In this document: positions 12,890 to 27,005 of the stretch, piece by piece | How positions within the stretch are numbered: the first letter of the stretch is position 1 | Layout: every line of letters starts with the position of its first letter | Assembly (NCBI GenBank): GCA_035236585.1 | Contig: CP141127.1 | Span: forward strand, 49,118,001 to 49,182,000 | Direction of reading: 5' to 3' | DNA from: Warburgia ugandensis | Taxonomy: Eukaryota > Streptophyta > Magnoliopsida > Canellales > Canellaceae | Length of the DNA: 64,000 nt | Program-made: the position numbers and the translations under genes | Notes under the pieces: model-generated | Databases searched by the model: none | Seen by the model: only the letters and a program-made list of their open reading frames with translations | What the model was told of the DNA's origin: nothing

Positions 12890-15800
12890 GCTCCTCGACA
12901 GAGGATTAGGTCCACCCTTGCTCCACCAGTTGCTACCCTTGCTGCGACACTAAGGAAAGGGGATTAGGAGGCAGATATAATGGCTCACATAGTTCAGGGC
13001 CTTATGCCACATCTCACACAGCAAATTACACAACAAGTTCAAGCAACAGTGCAGCCTACACACTCTGCCCACCTAGTGATGACTGCAACAGCCCAGGGGG
13101 ACACATCAGTGTAATCATCCCACTAGGTACCTACAGTTCCCATGCCAAGAGCTACAGAGGGAGGAGCCTTGAGCACGCATGATCCATCAGCTAAGAAGCT
13201 TGAGAGGTTCCATAGGATGGTATCCTCCTTCTGTGGGAAAGGAGATACAACTATGGTAGAGAGATGGTTATTTGAGGTGGAAAAGGCCTTCGAGGGGATG
13301 ACAGTCCCACCTGAGGATCAGGTTAGATTGGAGACATACTTATTGACTAGAGAGGCTGGGTTTTGATAGAAGAATTAACAGTAGACTTGCCCTTCATCCG
13401 CAGTACCACTTTCATGGGAGGACTTCGAAAGGATTTTTTTTATGAACAGTACTTCCCTACTCATGCCCTTCATGTTATAAAGAGGGAGCTCTCCACATTA
13501 ACACAGGGAGTATGAAGGTTCAATAGTATTTGAACCAATTTACAAAATTACGAAGGTTCACATCTACCCCTTTTGCCTCAAATCAAGAGGCAACTGATAG
13601 ATTTATTGATGGTCTAATGCCTTAATTGTGTCACGAGGTACTTATAGCACACCCGACCACAATGAGGTAGGCTGCAGGCACAACTTCCATGCTTGAGAGA
13701 GACCTTGTACGAAGCAGGGGAGAGATGAGTCAACCCTTTAAGGGCAAGAGGCCCTTCGATCCACACAGCCTCAGGGGGGCCCAAACCAACAGTGCCCTTT
13801 GAGACTGAGGAGAGGTCAGGACAGACGACCGTGCCATCAATGTAAGAGCTGGCACTAGGGACGATCATGCCCAACACAGGTCCACCAGTATCAGGGCCCA
13901 CAGCTGCAACATGGATAGTAGCCTTTACATCCAAGACAACCATTCAGATGTTATGATTGTGGTGACATAGGGCATGCAATGAGAGATTGCCTGAGAGGTC
14001 AGAAAGACAGGCCAATGAGGACCGATGCCATTATAGAGCCAGCGCTGCGTAATTAGGGATGCATCTTCACCATTACTTCGGGGTAGGCACATGCCTCAAA
14101 CTAGGTGGTGAAAGGTACTTTTCTGGTGGCTGGTAGGCATACTAGAGATCTTTTTTACTCGGGATCTACACATTTATTTATTTTACATACATTTGCATCC
14201 TATCTCGACTTGCGCATGTGTGAGTTAGCATTTGGGTTAGATGTATTAATGCCAACAGGAGAGATAGTAGAGGCTACAGAGTACTTTAAGAGGGTACCAG
14301 TAGAGATATCAAGGGCTAGGATGGATGCTGATATCATTCTCTTGGACATGGTGGATTATGATGTTATCTTGGGGATGGATTGTTTGATGATGCTTTAGGT
14401 TACTATAGACTACCGTAAGAAGCAAATTATATGTAGTGTACCGAGTCAACCAGTGGTTGTAGTCCAGGGCAGGAGGAGCATTGTGGCCCTTGTGTTATAT
14501 CAGCCATGAGAGCAGCTCGGTGTTATGCTCAAAGTTGTAGAGTGTTTTTGGCCTACATCATGACAATTGACATTGAGCAACCATTGATTGAAGAGATAAA
14601 TGTGGTATGAGATTTCACCGATGTATTCCTGAATGAGCTGCTAGGACTACCCCCACGCAGGATGGCTCCTGTAGAGTTGAGAGAGCTCCATGTACAATTG
14701 CAAGAGCTTCTGGATAAGGGTTTCATCAGGCCAAGTGGATCTCCTTAGGGAGAACCAGTCCTCTTCCTTAAGAAGAAGGATGGGTCTTTGAGGCTGTGCA
14801 TAGATTATCGATTACTAAACACTGTTACTGTGAAGAACTAGTACCCCTTGCCTCATATTGACGGCTTGTTTGACCAATTGCAGTAGGCACAGGTATTCTC
14901 TAAGATTGACTTGAGATCAGGCTACCACTAGTTGAGGATTAAGGGCGAGGATATCCCTAAGACTGCGTTTAGGAGTCAATGTGGCCATTACAAGTTCTTA
15001 GTGATGCCCTTTGGGTTGACGAATGCACCAACAGTGTTCATAGACTTAATGAACATGGTATTTCAAGCTTATTTAGATAAATTAGTGATCGTCTTCATGG
15101 ATGATATCCAAGTTTACTCTCCGGGCTGTGAGGCTCATAGGGAGCATCTTCACACTGTGTTAGACACGCTTCGCTATCATCGCCTATATGTGAAGCTTAG
15201 TAAGTGCGACTTTTGGTTAGGATAGGCACATTTTTTAGGGCACGTGGTGTCTAAGGATGGTGTGGATGTGGACCCAGCCAAGGCTGAGGTAGTTTTGCAT
15301 TGGGAGAGGCCTACAATAGTGACAAAGATTCGTAACTTCCTTGGCTTAGCAGGTTACTACTGACAATTCATTGAGGAGTTCTCGAGGATGGCCTTTCCCA
15401 TGACCACCTTGACTAGGAAGGACTCCAGGTTTGTCTGGACTGATGCATGTGCGGAGAGCTTTCAGGAGCTCAAGAGGAGGTTGACTACCACACCAGTACT
15501 AGCCCTACCTTTAGGTCCGGGTGGCTAGGTGGTGTTTTATGATGCATCAAGCAGAGGTTTAGGGGCGATGTTGATGCAGCATGAGAGGGTTATAGCCTAT
15601 GCATCGAGACAACTAAAGATGCATGAGGTGAACTACCCGACCCATGATTTAGAGTTGGCAACAGTGGTGTTTGCATTGAAGTCCTAAAGACACTATTTGT
15701 ACGGTAAGAAATTTGAGGTATACACTAACCATAAGAGCCTCGAGTATTTCTTCACTCAAAGCAATCGAACATGAGGCAAAGGAGATTGATGGAGTACCTT

Positions 15801-17300
15801 AAGGACTTCAACTTCAATATTCAGTACCACCTAGGGAAGGCCAACGTTATAGGTGATGCCTTAAGCAGGAAGTCAAGGGTGATGTTAGCTAACCTTTCAA
15901 CTCGATCCAAGTTTCTTGACAGGATCCTTTAAGCACAGATTAGTGATGCTGAGACACAGGACTTGGCCACTAAGGCCAATTTTGCTAGAGGGTCAGATGG
16001 AGGTATTAGGTATAGGGTCAAATTGGTTGTACCTGTAGATGATCAATTGAGACGTGACTTGCTCCAGGAGGCACACCAATCCCCATATTCTATTCATCCT
16101 GGAGGTACAAAGATGTACCAAGATCTTATATGACATTTTTGGTGGAATGGGATGAAGAGGGATGTTGGTAAGTGCGTAGCACGATGTTTGACCTATCAGC
16201 AAGTCAAGGCAGAGCATCAGCAACCATCTGGGCTGTTACACACATTAGACCTTCCAGAGTGGAAGTGGGAGCGCCTCACTATAGATTTTATAGTGGGCCT
16301 GCAGAGGACTACTAGTGGGCATGACATGATATGGGTCGTAGTTGACGGATTGACAAAGTTTGCCCATTTCCTCCCCATTAAATGGACTCAAACAATGGAT
16401 AGCTTGGCGAAGTTGTATGTCAGGGAGATTGTGAGCCTACATGGGGTACCATTGACAATTATCTCAGATTGAGACACACGATTCACCTCAAAGTACTAGC
16501 AGTTGAGGACATGTTGAGGTTGAGATTCAGTATGGTGTTCCAGCCCTAGACAAATAGCCAGATTAAGAGGACTATTCAAATAGTTGAGGACATGTTGAGG
16601 GCATGCATCATGGATTGGAGAGGGAGTATCGGCATGGTGCCTTATGAGGTGCTTTATAGTAGGCCGTGTCGATCTCATTTGTGTTGGAGTGATGTGGGAG
16701 AGAGGCAAGTTGTGATGTCAGAGTTGATTGAGCAGTGCACAGAGAAGATCTAACTCATTCAGAGACGATTACTAGTAGTTCACAGTCGGCAGAAGAGCTA
16801 TGCTGACAGGAGATGAAAGGACTTGGAGTTTGAGTTTGAGTTTAGAGAGCATGTATTTTTTAGAGTTTCCCCTATGAAGGGCGTGATGAGATTTTGTGCC
16901 AAGGGAAATCTCAATCCCAAATATATTGGTCCTTTCGAGATCTTGCACAGAGGCAAACTAGTCATATATCAGTTAGCCTTACCCCCATAGTTGGTCAGAG
17001 TGCATGACATCTTCCACATTTCCAAGCTAAGGAAGTACGTAACGGATCCATCCCATGTACTTAAACAGATCTCACGAGAGGTATGGTCAGACTTGACATT
17101 TGAGGAGTGCCCTATATGGATCTTGGACAGTAAGATCCAAGCATTAAGGAATAAGATCATTTCATTAGTCAAGGCCCTTTGGTAGAATCATTCGACACAG
17201 GAGGCTACTTGGGAGTCGAAGGGTGAGATGAGGCGTAACCATCTAGAGCCATTCACTTAGAGGTACATATATTTTAAATTTTGAAGATGAAATTTTCTAT
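12890..17300 (+). mobile_element. Coding region of A: gag, protease, RT, RNase H, integrase, chromodomain
   Basis: Visible parts in order: gag around 13142-13640 with conserved text VERWLFEVEKAF; a CCHC zinc knuckle at about 13945-13990 (CYDCGDIGHAMRDC); a protease with VILGMDCL at about 14360; reverse transcriptase at about 14750-15230 with MPFGLTNAP and the active-site box FMDDI; RNase H at about 15480-15870; integrase with its zinc-binding and DD(35)E regions at about 16070-16700; and a chromodomain near 16990-17260 (FHISKLRKYV, then EATWE). It is a fossil and does not encode a continuous protein. Confidence 0.85.
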
Positions 17301-17313
17301 AAGGTGGGGAGGA
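17300..17313 (+). other. Polypurine tract of A
   Basis: The purine-rich run taaggtggggagga ends directly at the TGTAATATCC start of the 3' LTR, the normal place for plus-strand priming. Confidence 0.75.
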
Positions 17314-20300
17314 TGTAATATCCACTATTTTTTAAATTTAAAAAAAAATAATTTCATGGAATTATGAAAAAATAGAAAATTAGAAATTGGGAAATTTGGA
17401 GATGGAATCTCGAGTTAAAACCTCAATAATTGAAATGTACTCGAGAAATGGAATTCAATGCCACTAAGAATGCTAAAATCAGAGACCGGAGGAAAAATAG
17501 CTAATTATTTTAATTTTTGTATTTAATTAAAAGTAACACGAGGGGTAGAATAGTCATTTCATAAGTAGGGCACATAAAATTAGTACAGAAATTTGTGATG
17601 CTGACAGGAAATTAATGGATAAGGGGGAAATCATTACAGCATTAAATAAAAAATTAAATTATATATAAAATATTTATAATGCAATTATGGGTGGGGGACT
17701 TTAAATGCACCTCCCCACCATAAATGCTCACCCCAAAATCTGAAATCCACATTTACTCCCCTGGTTTTTCACATCACTAGTAATGACTATTCACCAGCGA
17801 GGATGCCATTCTCACTTGCCATTAGTGAGCATGACGGGTTTCTGCTCCAATCAGCCAGCTTGACTGAGGTAAGCCACTTTTTACTCTCCTCTCTTGCCAT
17901 TTTTGGTTATTTCTAGCGATTTTTGTTGTTTTTAACACTGAAAAATGGTGTGGATTGCTGCTTTTCGGTGAGATGATATGCATTACCATTATTTTCAAAA
18001 TAAACCGATGAAACAATTTTAGATGCATGATCTGAACCGTTCATGGTGACACAAGGATTAAAATGGAATGTATGTGAAAAACTAAACAAAAAGGTGCAAA
18101 AATGCAAGATTTAGACACTTGGGGATCACCAGGGGCGACCAGAGTCCAGCTATCATCGCCAGCGACGCGAACTAGTTAGGTCGTCGTCCCCAGTGACAGC
18201 AACCCGACGAACTACTAGTAGGATGTGGCGGAGACACTGCATGAATTTAATTAGTTTTTTTAATTTTTTGGATTTTTTTTATGCCATCCATTCATATAAA
18301 ATGTGATTTTAGGTCCTATAGAGGTCCAAATCATGATCCTAAAGATCCGTTGCGATCATATCGATGACACATACCTAGATTTAAGATGAAAAATTGCATT
18401 GAACACCCTTTAAATAGTTAAATCACTAAATACCATTATATGACCTAGACCAGACCGATCAATGGATGATCAAGCCTTAGAACTTGATTATATATACCAA
18501 ATATGAGATGATCTAAGGGATTAGCAAAGTAGATCACATGTGATTGTTAAGAAAAGTGATCTTGACCATTAATCTGATCATGTACCTTAGGATTGGCTGA
18601 TCAGAGAGTGATCTAACTGTTAGATCAATGTGTAATCATAGAATATATGTAAATCACTAAATAAATATTGAAATTAGAAGAATCATGATGAGAAATATTA
18701 GAATCAGCTATCAAATGTGAATTATAAGTATTATGGAGCGATCCAATGGTTGGATCATCTCCAAACTTCACGAGATGTTAGAGACTGACCCTTCATTGAT
18801 TAAGGGACATAAATTAAGTGGATCATGACATAGATTGATGATCAAAGACCACGAATGTTTGTCTAGAGGTTAGAAAAAAACCTACATCTAGTATAGGATT
18901 GACCCAGTAGAGGGTTAATTAGATGATCTAGGCTTTTGATCTAAGATTAACTACTAGATCAAGGGAATTGTCACTTAGACTTATTTATTTTGATATGTGA
19001 GAATACCAAGTGATAGATGACTTATGATGTGATAGGTATGGCAGAGCGTTCAATGTGACGTTGCTTACACGCCTGACTAGAGTATCGCGGTTGTCAAGTA
19101 GGTGATTACATTTAGGATTTCTTCTTGATTTCATCGATTATGACTTGTTATCAAAAAATTTAGAGGCATGTGTTTTATGCACTATCATGATTTATTGAAA
19201 TGTATTTAGTATTTCATGTTCAATATCATGACATTTGATTATGTGATTATTCATGTTTTGATGTGTGATGGATTCCACCTTATCATGGATCTTGATTTGA
19301 GACTTTTGGGTGAAGCAGGGTCCTTGTATCGATTTGAGGGCAGGCGGGGGGATTTGGCTGATAGGCTTCTGTTGGGAACAAATTGATGCAGGCTGCACGT
19401 GAGGGACGCAAGGTTGGAGTGTGTTGGGTGAAGCGAGGTAAGCAAGGTCCTTGTATAGATTTGAAGTCGGGTCGGGGGATTTGGCTGACAAGCTTTCTTC
19501 TGGAATAGATTGATACAGGCTACACATGAGGGACCTAGGGTTATAGTGTATTGGGTGAAGTGAGGTAAGCCGAGTCCTTGTACCGATTTGAGAGCGGGCT
19601 AGGGGATTTGGTTGACAGGCTTCCGTCGGGAAAGAATTGATGCAGGCTGCACGTGAGGCACCTAGGGTTGGAATGAGTACTCATTACCATCATCGTGAGT
19701 GTAGTCAAGACACTCATAGAGCTTGATTGTGCACGACATTTCATGATCATGACATGCATTATATTTTCTGTGAACTCTAACTTTTATTATTGTGATGGAT
19801 GTGTATCCATGTGTTTCATGCCTTGCATGCTAGATTTGTTTAGTCCATGATTTTCTGATTTATCCATTGTGGATGTCTGATGTTTCACATGCTTTGTATA
19901 CATTCATCTTATGAGATTTCACCATGATTATGATACTTCGTGTTATGTGATTTTATCATATTTATTATCAAACGTGAATCATCTACACAAGCATAGCTTG
20001 TTGTGGATTGCTTTGTTTTGCAATGCCTCATATTTGGAGCGCAATAGTTCAAAGGGGAAGCAAGTGGAGTAGCGCTGATTAGGACAAGTATTTGAGGACC
20101 ATCTGCTCTTTTTCTATTTAGAGACTGATTAGTGTATGTCCTTCAAACTTGTGTTAGACTTTTTGGGCTATACTTGGAGAGTTATATTTTGGATAAATTA
20201 GACCCACACTATTGTATAGTGTACATTTACTAGCATATGTGTATGATGTGGTGATCATGGATAGAACCTTGGGCTTTTGGATTTGTATTATAATGGGGTT

Positions 20301-20551
20301 CTCTCCACTTCTATTGATTTATTGCTATTTTTAAATGGATCATGCTCAGAGTATCGAGATTTTATTTTGTTTATTGTTGCAGCTTTTGGGATGTGGATGA
20401 CCCTCTGGGTTTTCTTTTTAGTATTTCTTTTAACTCTGTATAAAATTTATGTGCAAGGTTTTATTCTCAGGGATCCCGCCTATTTTATAAAACAAATTAT
20501 TTCTATTATTATATATATTGGAAAAAGGTTTAGAAAAGCCAGGGTGTCACA
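17314..20551 (+). repeat. 3' LTR of element A
   Basis: It starts TGTAATATCC and ends ...AGGGTGTCACA. It matches 9508-12751 over most of its length, with small indels. It contains three copies of the roughly 127-bp tandem unit (from 19308, 19426 and 19553) against two in the other LTR. Near its end it has GGATCCCGCC, shared with LTR D. Confidence 0.88.
19308..19675 (+). repeat. Three-copy tandem repeat in the 3' LTR of A
   Basis: Units start at 19308, 19426 and 19553, each opening with gggtgaag. The first is about 118 bp and the others about 127 bp. The block lies just before the GAGTACTCATTACCATC segment common to both LTRs. Confidence 0.8.
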
Positions 20552-20556
20552 GAAAG

Positions 20557-23500
20557 AGGTTGTGAAAGACAAAGTGTTAAAATTCTTAGATGTTGGTGTC
20601 TTCTACCCTATATTTGACAGTACTTGGGTTAGCCCAATTCAAATTGTTTCCAAGAAGTTTGGAGTCATTGTAATCCAAAATGGGGATAATGAGTTGTGCC
20701 ACTCACATTACTATCAAGTTGAGAGTTTGTATAAAATACCAAAAATTGAACTTGATCACAAGGAAAGACCACTTCCTCTTCTGTTTATTGACAAAATGTT
20801 ATAAAGATTAACCAATCATAGTTATTGTTGACTTCTTAATGGATACTCCGGTTATAACCAAATACCCATAACACCTGAGGACTAGGAGAAAACTATCTTC
20901 ACTTGCCCTTTTAGGACCTTATGCCTACTGTCGTATGCCATTTGGACTTTGTAATGTCTAGTTATTTTTCAAAGGTATATGTTGAGCATATTTTTGTATA
21001 TATAATGGAGAGGTTTTTAAAAGTGTTTATGGACAATTTTTTTTAGTGTTTGGTTCTTCATTTGATGAATGCATGTACCATTTAAAACTTGTCCTTGCTG
21101 AGTGTCAGAAAAAGAACTCAGTGTTAAACTAGGAAAAATACCATTTCATGGTACAAAATGACATTGTTTTATGCCATATCATATCACATAATGGTATAGA
21201 AGGAGACAAAGCCAAAGTTGATTTATTCTCTAATGTTTCTCCACCAAGGACAGTGAAAGAAATCTGCTCATTTTTAGGCCATAATGGTTTCTATTGACAA
21301 TTCATCAAGGACTTTAGTAAAATAGCCAAGCCCCTATGTAATTTACTTATGAAGGAGGCTACTTTTGATTATGATGATAATTATATGAAAGAATTTGAGC
21401 ACTTAAAGGCAGGACTTACTTCTGTACCTATTATTCGAGTGTCAAAAACTGGAGTGCACCATTTGAAAAATGTGTGATGCTTCAGACTATTCGATGGAGG
21501 CTATTTTGGGGTAGCGTATTGATAAACTTCCCGATGTCATATAGTATGCTAGCAAGACACTCAATGATGCCCAACTCAATTATTCTACTACAGAAAAAGA
21601 GTTGTTGGCAATTGTCTTTGCCCTAGATAAATTTAGATCTTATCTATTATGATCTAAGGTCATTTTCTATTTGGACCATGCAGCATTAAAATGCCTTCTT
21701 TATAAGAAGAATGCTAAACTTAGGTTGATCTAATGAATCTTATTACTATAAGAGTTTGATTTGAAAATAGGGATAAAAAGGTTTAAAAAATGTTATAAAT
21801 GACCACTTACTAGATTAGTTATGGAGTCTACTATGAGAGTGTGCCTATAATAGAAAGATTCCCACATGAACAATTGTTGTACATTTCCTAGTTATCATGG
21901 CACATAGATATAGTCAATTGTCTTATCATGGGTAAAATGCTTAATCACTAATCTAAACAAGATAGGAAAATATTTATTGCCGAGCTTAAGCACTTTACAT
22001 GGGACGATCTGTACTTGTTTAAGTATTTTCCTGATTAGATCATTAGGAGATGCATACGTGATAATGAACATCATAGAGCATTTCCTTTTTTATCACCATG
22101 CATGTAGGGGCCATTCAGTTCTAGAAAGATAGCTGCAAAGATTTTGTAGTGTGATTTCTATTAGCCTACCATTTTTAGGGATTCACATGCTTACTACATA
22201 GCATGTGCTAGATATCAACAATTAGGAAGCATGAGAAAAAGAAATATGATGCCCCTGAATCCCATTTTGATCATTGAGCCATTTGATGTTTGGGGCATTA
22301 ATTTTATTGGACCCTTTCCTAACTCTTTGGGTTACATGTACATCCTTGTGGGAGTGGACTACATGTCCAAAATGGGTGGAACGTACCTTTCAAGACCAAT
22401 GACCACAAGGTGGTGGTCAAGTTCTTAAAAGAAAATATATATGGATGCGTTGGTACTCCTAAATCCATAATTAGTGATGGGGGTAACCACTTTTGTAATA
22501 AAGTGTTTAAGAATTTAATGAAGAAACATGGTGTTACCCATAGGATACCTACCCCTTATCATTCTCAGATGTGTGGATAGGTAGAAGTGTCAAATAGGGA
22601 GACAAAGCAAATTGTAGAAAAGATAGTCAATTCAAATAGGAAAGACTGGCCTTTGAGGCTTACTGATGCTTTTATGGGCATATCGTACTACATATAAGAC
22701 TCTTATAAGCATGTCACCCTACTCGTCTAGTGTATTAAAAGGCCTGCCACATCCCAATAGAACTGGAACATAAAGCATATTGGGCTATTAAAAAGGCTCA
22801 ATTTTCACTTAGATACTACTGGGACCCATAGGTAGCCCCAACTCAATAAGGTGGACGAGCTTAGGAAAATGCATATGGGTTAGCCAAGCAATGTAGACCA
22901 CATGAAAAGTAATCATAATATACACATACTACAAAAGTCCTTTATCCCCAGATAGTAGGTCCTTTGGTATAATTTTAGATCGCATCTATTCCTTAGAAAA
23001 CTTTTATCACGATGCACTACACCCTACATAGTATTGTTTACCCTTATGAGGACATCAAGATAGAAAAGGAAGGTGAGATCTCCAAAGTCAATGGGCAAAG
23101 GTTGAAACCCTATCTAGAGTTGGTCAACCTTAAAATAAAGGAGATATTGTTACATGAACCTATATATCAAGATCCACCTTAATATGTTCCATGACAACTA
23201 CATCAATCATATGATACTCATTCATCAGTAAAATTGCATTCATCATGGCATTATATGTCTGGCTGAAGACAAAACTTAACGCTCATCGGGAGGCAGCCTA
23301 GGGTTTTTAAAGTCTTATTATTTTACATTACTTATTTATTATATAGGAGTTCTATGTTTTCAAACATTGGGGACAATGTTTAATTTAGGCTGGGGGTGTA
23401 GATATGGATGAGATTTCTGAATTTTTTCTATTAAAATATTTAAAATTGTCTGAGTTTTCAATGTTTTCACTATCAAAATTCCTTTACTGTGATGAGAATT

Positions 23501-24932
23501 GGTTTTAGTATTTTCACTATTTTAACTTCTTAATAGAAATGCATATGGTTAAGTCTACATTTTATTCATGTCCTAGAGTATTTTATGAAAGTTAAATCTC
23601 ATATATACTTATAAATAGTTCATAGTCTAGGTTGCTAGATGGTTATGACTTAGAGACCCTAAGGAAATTAGTGGAGACCTATATATCCTATGAGTATTTG
23701 TAACTATCATCTTTTTTAGGGTTATATATATATATATTCATAATTCTGTAATTTCTTCAACGATCAACAATTGTAAAAGATCCCAGTATCTTTATTTTGG
23801 TCAAAATGCCAAAAGCTAAAAGGAGGACTAACTTTCTTTCTTGAACATTTGTTGAATTAGATAGACATTAAGAAACCTTTAAACCTTTTGGTAAGGCTTT
23901 TCTTTTTAAAACCCCATTTACCTTGACCCATAAACCCAAAAATAAAATATCCATTACCTATCTTTCAAAATGAGTAGAGATGGTAAAAAAAGCTTGAAGA
24001 AGGCAAAAGTAAAAGAATTGAAAATTATCAAAGTGCTTAGAAAGACAAAGCCTTTCCTCAAAGAAAAAAAGAAGAGAAGTATAAAGAAGAGTCAGAAAAA
24101 TAGAAATATCAAGAAAAAGAAAAATGAAAAAGAAGAAGAAGTAGAAAAGATATTCACTTTAGTACAAAAATAAAGTAAAGCTATCCAATAATTGAAGACA
24201 TCTACTAAGATTTGAAACTTTAAATCCTTATACCCTTCCTTTTAGAACCTATCATATGCCTACATTTCATCCTATCGAAAGGCCTACTGATCTTAAAGTA
24301 GAAGATAGCTTTAATGAGGATGAAAATGGAAAGAAATTAAAGTGAACTACCCCTATTGGTCTTAGTAATGGCATCTATTTTTAAGAAACATAAATTCTTT
24401 ATCTCATTTGTGCTCATAAAATTATGAGAACTATCAGTCTTGTTGAATTTAGTCACATAAAGAGAGAATTTTGGTTGACCCCTTTTTTTAGAGTTTTATT
24501 TTTGAGTGTATACCTATGAGAAATTGAAGTTACAACATCATTCCAATGGAGTATAAGCATATCTTTTAGAAGTCTAGAGTCATGTAGCTTGTATATACAC
24601 TACACTTCGAGATATAAATGTAATAAAATGGCTTTGGTATGAGGATAACTTGTAAAAAAATTCATTCATCTTTACTAAATTGTTTAAGCCAATAGTGTGC
24701 TCATGGATGATAATTCTCTAAGATAAAATAAAGAACTTATCCTTATGAAATTTTGTGGGTATATTCACTAAAAACTCTTACGAGACTTAACTCGTCCACT
24801 AGGATAACCTAGGGGTTTAAGGCTGTTGCATATGCTAAATGCAATTGTGAGTATCTATGAAAATTGCAACAATTTTTGTTTTCATGATTTTACATGTTTT
24901 GCATGGGACAAGAAAAATACTAGTTGGGGGTG
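20557..24932 (+). mobile_element. Athila B: RT, RNase H, integrase and 3' tail
   Basis: After element A the Athila pol resumes: reverse transcriptase at about 20557-21300 (text such as STWVSPIQIVSKK and MPFGLCN), RNase H to about 21800 ([16 protein letters not shown]), and integrase at about 21880-22720 (DVWGINFIGPFPNSLGYMYI, ISDGGNHF). The tail from about 22740 is non-coding, with the family motif GGGAGGCAGCC at about 23290, GGGGACAATGTTT at about 23370 and GGCTGGGGGTG shortly after. A short lysine-rich open frame at 23970-24173 has no recognised family and is probably chance. A purine-rich AGTTGGGGGTG precedes the 3' LTR. The element is broken. Confidence 0.78.
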
Positions 24933-26925
24933 TGATAAGTATTCAATTTTGTATAAGAAGTACCCAATTAGTAGCGAATGTGTTATAAATTACAGTGTCA
25001 TTCCTAGGGTTTTTTTAGAATTTCATAACACATGCATTTCTAACCTACTAATTCAAAAGTTTGATATTTGGTAGGTTTAGGAGCTAATCTAGAGTAAGTA
25101 TGTGAATCATCATAATTTTTTTGGATTTAATAAGGGTTTTTACTCTTTTGAAGTGAGAAGATGATCCAATGGCCTATATTGTGCTTTACAGAGTTTTTCC
25201 CAAGTCAACAAAAATCAAATCCTATTGTATTGTAGCAATTCTAAAAATTATCCTAGGGCAAGCTAGGATGCAATTGGAAGAAGTTAAGAGAGACTAAAAT
25301 GGGCCCTTGCATGAGTCATGCATTTCCACCACGTTAGCCATTTAAGTCATGCAAAAGGGTGATAAGCTAAACAAGCTATTCAAGCCATGAAGTCCAGCAT
25401 TTGAACCACTCAAGAAACTAAGGAATGAGCCATCAAAGTAAGCCATTAAGCACATAGAGCCATGCCACATCGGGTCACATGATTGGATGAAAATTTCAAG
25501 CAATTATCCTAGCTTGAAAATGTGATTTCCATGTAATAATTGAAAGATTTTGAGGAAAATTTGTAATTTGTGAGATGATCATGCATAGGTGGACCAACCA
25601 AGAGAGAACATCCACATTTTAAATCTATTTTCCATTCTTTTTCATCACTTAAATTAGGATTTCATGATTTTTATTTGAGGGAGGCACTTTTAAAAAAAGT
25701 GATGCCTCCCCCTTACTTAGTTGTCACCTAGTTAGCATCTAAAGTTAGAAACTCCTTAATTGGTTCCCACTCAAATAATCTCAAAACCTTACCTAATTCC
25801 CCATCTTTTCTATATTTTCTTTTTCCCATTTTTTTTCTCTTTCATAACCAACAAACACCATGTAATTAGAATGGAAGGAGCACCAGCCACTTTCCTAATG
25901 AAGTAATGCCTTCCCCCTATTAAATATACCATGCCATGTCATCACATGCTAATACTCTCTCCACCTAACTTTCTATCTAAGTCCCCATATCTAATTGCAT
26001 CTTTCTTTCCTAGAATATGATCTCATCAAATTGTAAACACAAAAATATATAAATCTCCTAAAGGTTTCCACATGAAATTCAAGTAGGGCACTTGCTCTAA
26101 ATCCTTGAAAGAAGCACTCTATTTTGGTGATCCTTGGAGCTTTGGACTTTGCTTTTCTTTTGGGCCATTTTCTCTTGGATTCTTCAAGTATTTTCCTTTT
26201 CTTTGGCATTTCAACTCTAGGTTAGTACTTTGCTTTCATTCCTTACTTTCATTGCTTAGTTTGCTCTTATTTTGTTCTTTAATTTCATACGCATAGATCT
26301 TCTTTGTTTTTCCCTTGAATCTTTGCTTTCACGTCTTGCTTATTCATTCAAGATCCAAGTTATTTCTTCTCTGGTAGTGACAACAAGAACAAAAGTAGCT
26401 TGAATCTCCTTGTTCCTCTTCTGATTGTGCTCATTTTTCACTTAGATTTAGAGTTAGTTTTGGGCATTATTTTACTTGTTTATTGTTAAGTGTTCAATTT
26501 TGATCAAAATACCCCTAATTTAGTGTTTAATTAGAGCATCTAGACCATTAATTTTAAAATTTTACATTAAATATTTTATTTTAGCTTTAATTGGCCATCC
26601 AACCATTGAATTTTAAATTTTAGTGGTTAGATGATTATTAAAGCTAATGAACAGTTTAGATTGTGCTAATTAGGTCCTGTGCATTGCAGATCAGTCAACT
26701 TAGGCATGGACACTCCAGATCAAATAAAGGATATTAGATGGAGATCAGATGAAATTTCATCGAAAAAAGAAGATTTTGAAGAGTCCTAAGACAGAACAAA
26801 TTTGAAGACTTTCTTCTTTCAGAGTTCTAGTAAGAGCAGCAAAGCTAGTGGACCCCACCTCTCTCTATCACTCTATCTCCTCTTCCTTCTCTTTCTCCTC
26901 TCTTTTCTCTCTTTTTCTCTTATCC

Positions 26926-26929
<4 letters not shown>

Positions 26930-27002
<73 letters not shown>
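26930..27002 (+). repeat. (CT)n microsatellite in solo LTR G
   Basis: About 70 bases of uninterrupted CT dinucleotides, in a wider pyrimidine-rich region from about 26860 to 27300. The open frames across it (26802-27302 and the opposite strand) are low-complexity artefacts. Confidence 0.95.

Positions 27003-27005
<3 letters not shown>

Larger units (their letters stand above)
9508..20551 (+). mobile_element. Tekay-like chromovirus (Ty3/Gypsy, A), both LTRs present
   Basis: This is an 11.0-kb plus-strand element with two LTRs of about 3.24 kb (9508-12751 and 17314-20551), a tRNA-iMet primer site, a purine-rich tract and a 5-bp target duplication. Its body reads gag with zinc knuckle, protease, reverse transcriptase, RNase H, integrase and a C-terminal chromodomain, the order of chromoviruses. 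Long LTRs plus this chromodomain fit the Tekay/Del clade. It is structurally whole but broken in its coding part, with more than ten breaks. Aligning about 165 bases of the two LTRs by eye gives about 8% difference. With a generic plant rate of 1.3e-8 per site per year that means an age of about 3 million years, a rough inference. Confidence 0.88.

Noticed and set aside
20277-20804. A 175-codon open frame
   Set aside because: It crosses the exact right end of element A into Athila B, so it is a chance join of LTR and pol text, not a gene.
23970-24173. Lysine-rich open frame as an extra Athila gene
   Set aside because: It is a run of AAA/AAG-type codons in an A-rich tail, with no signal peptide, membrane segment or family similarity.
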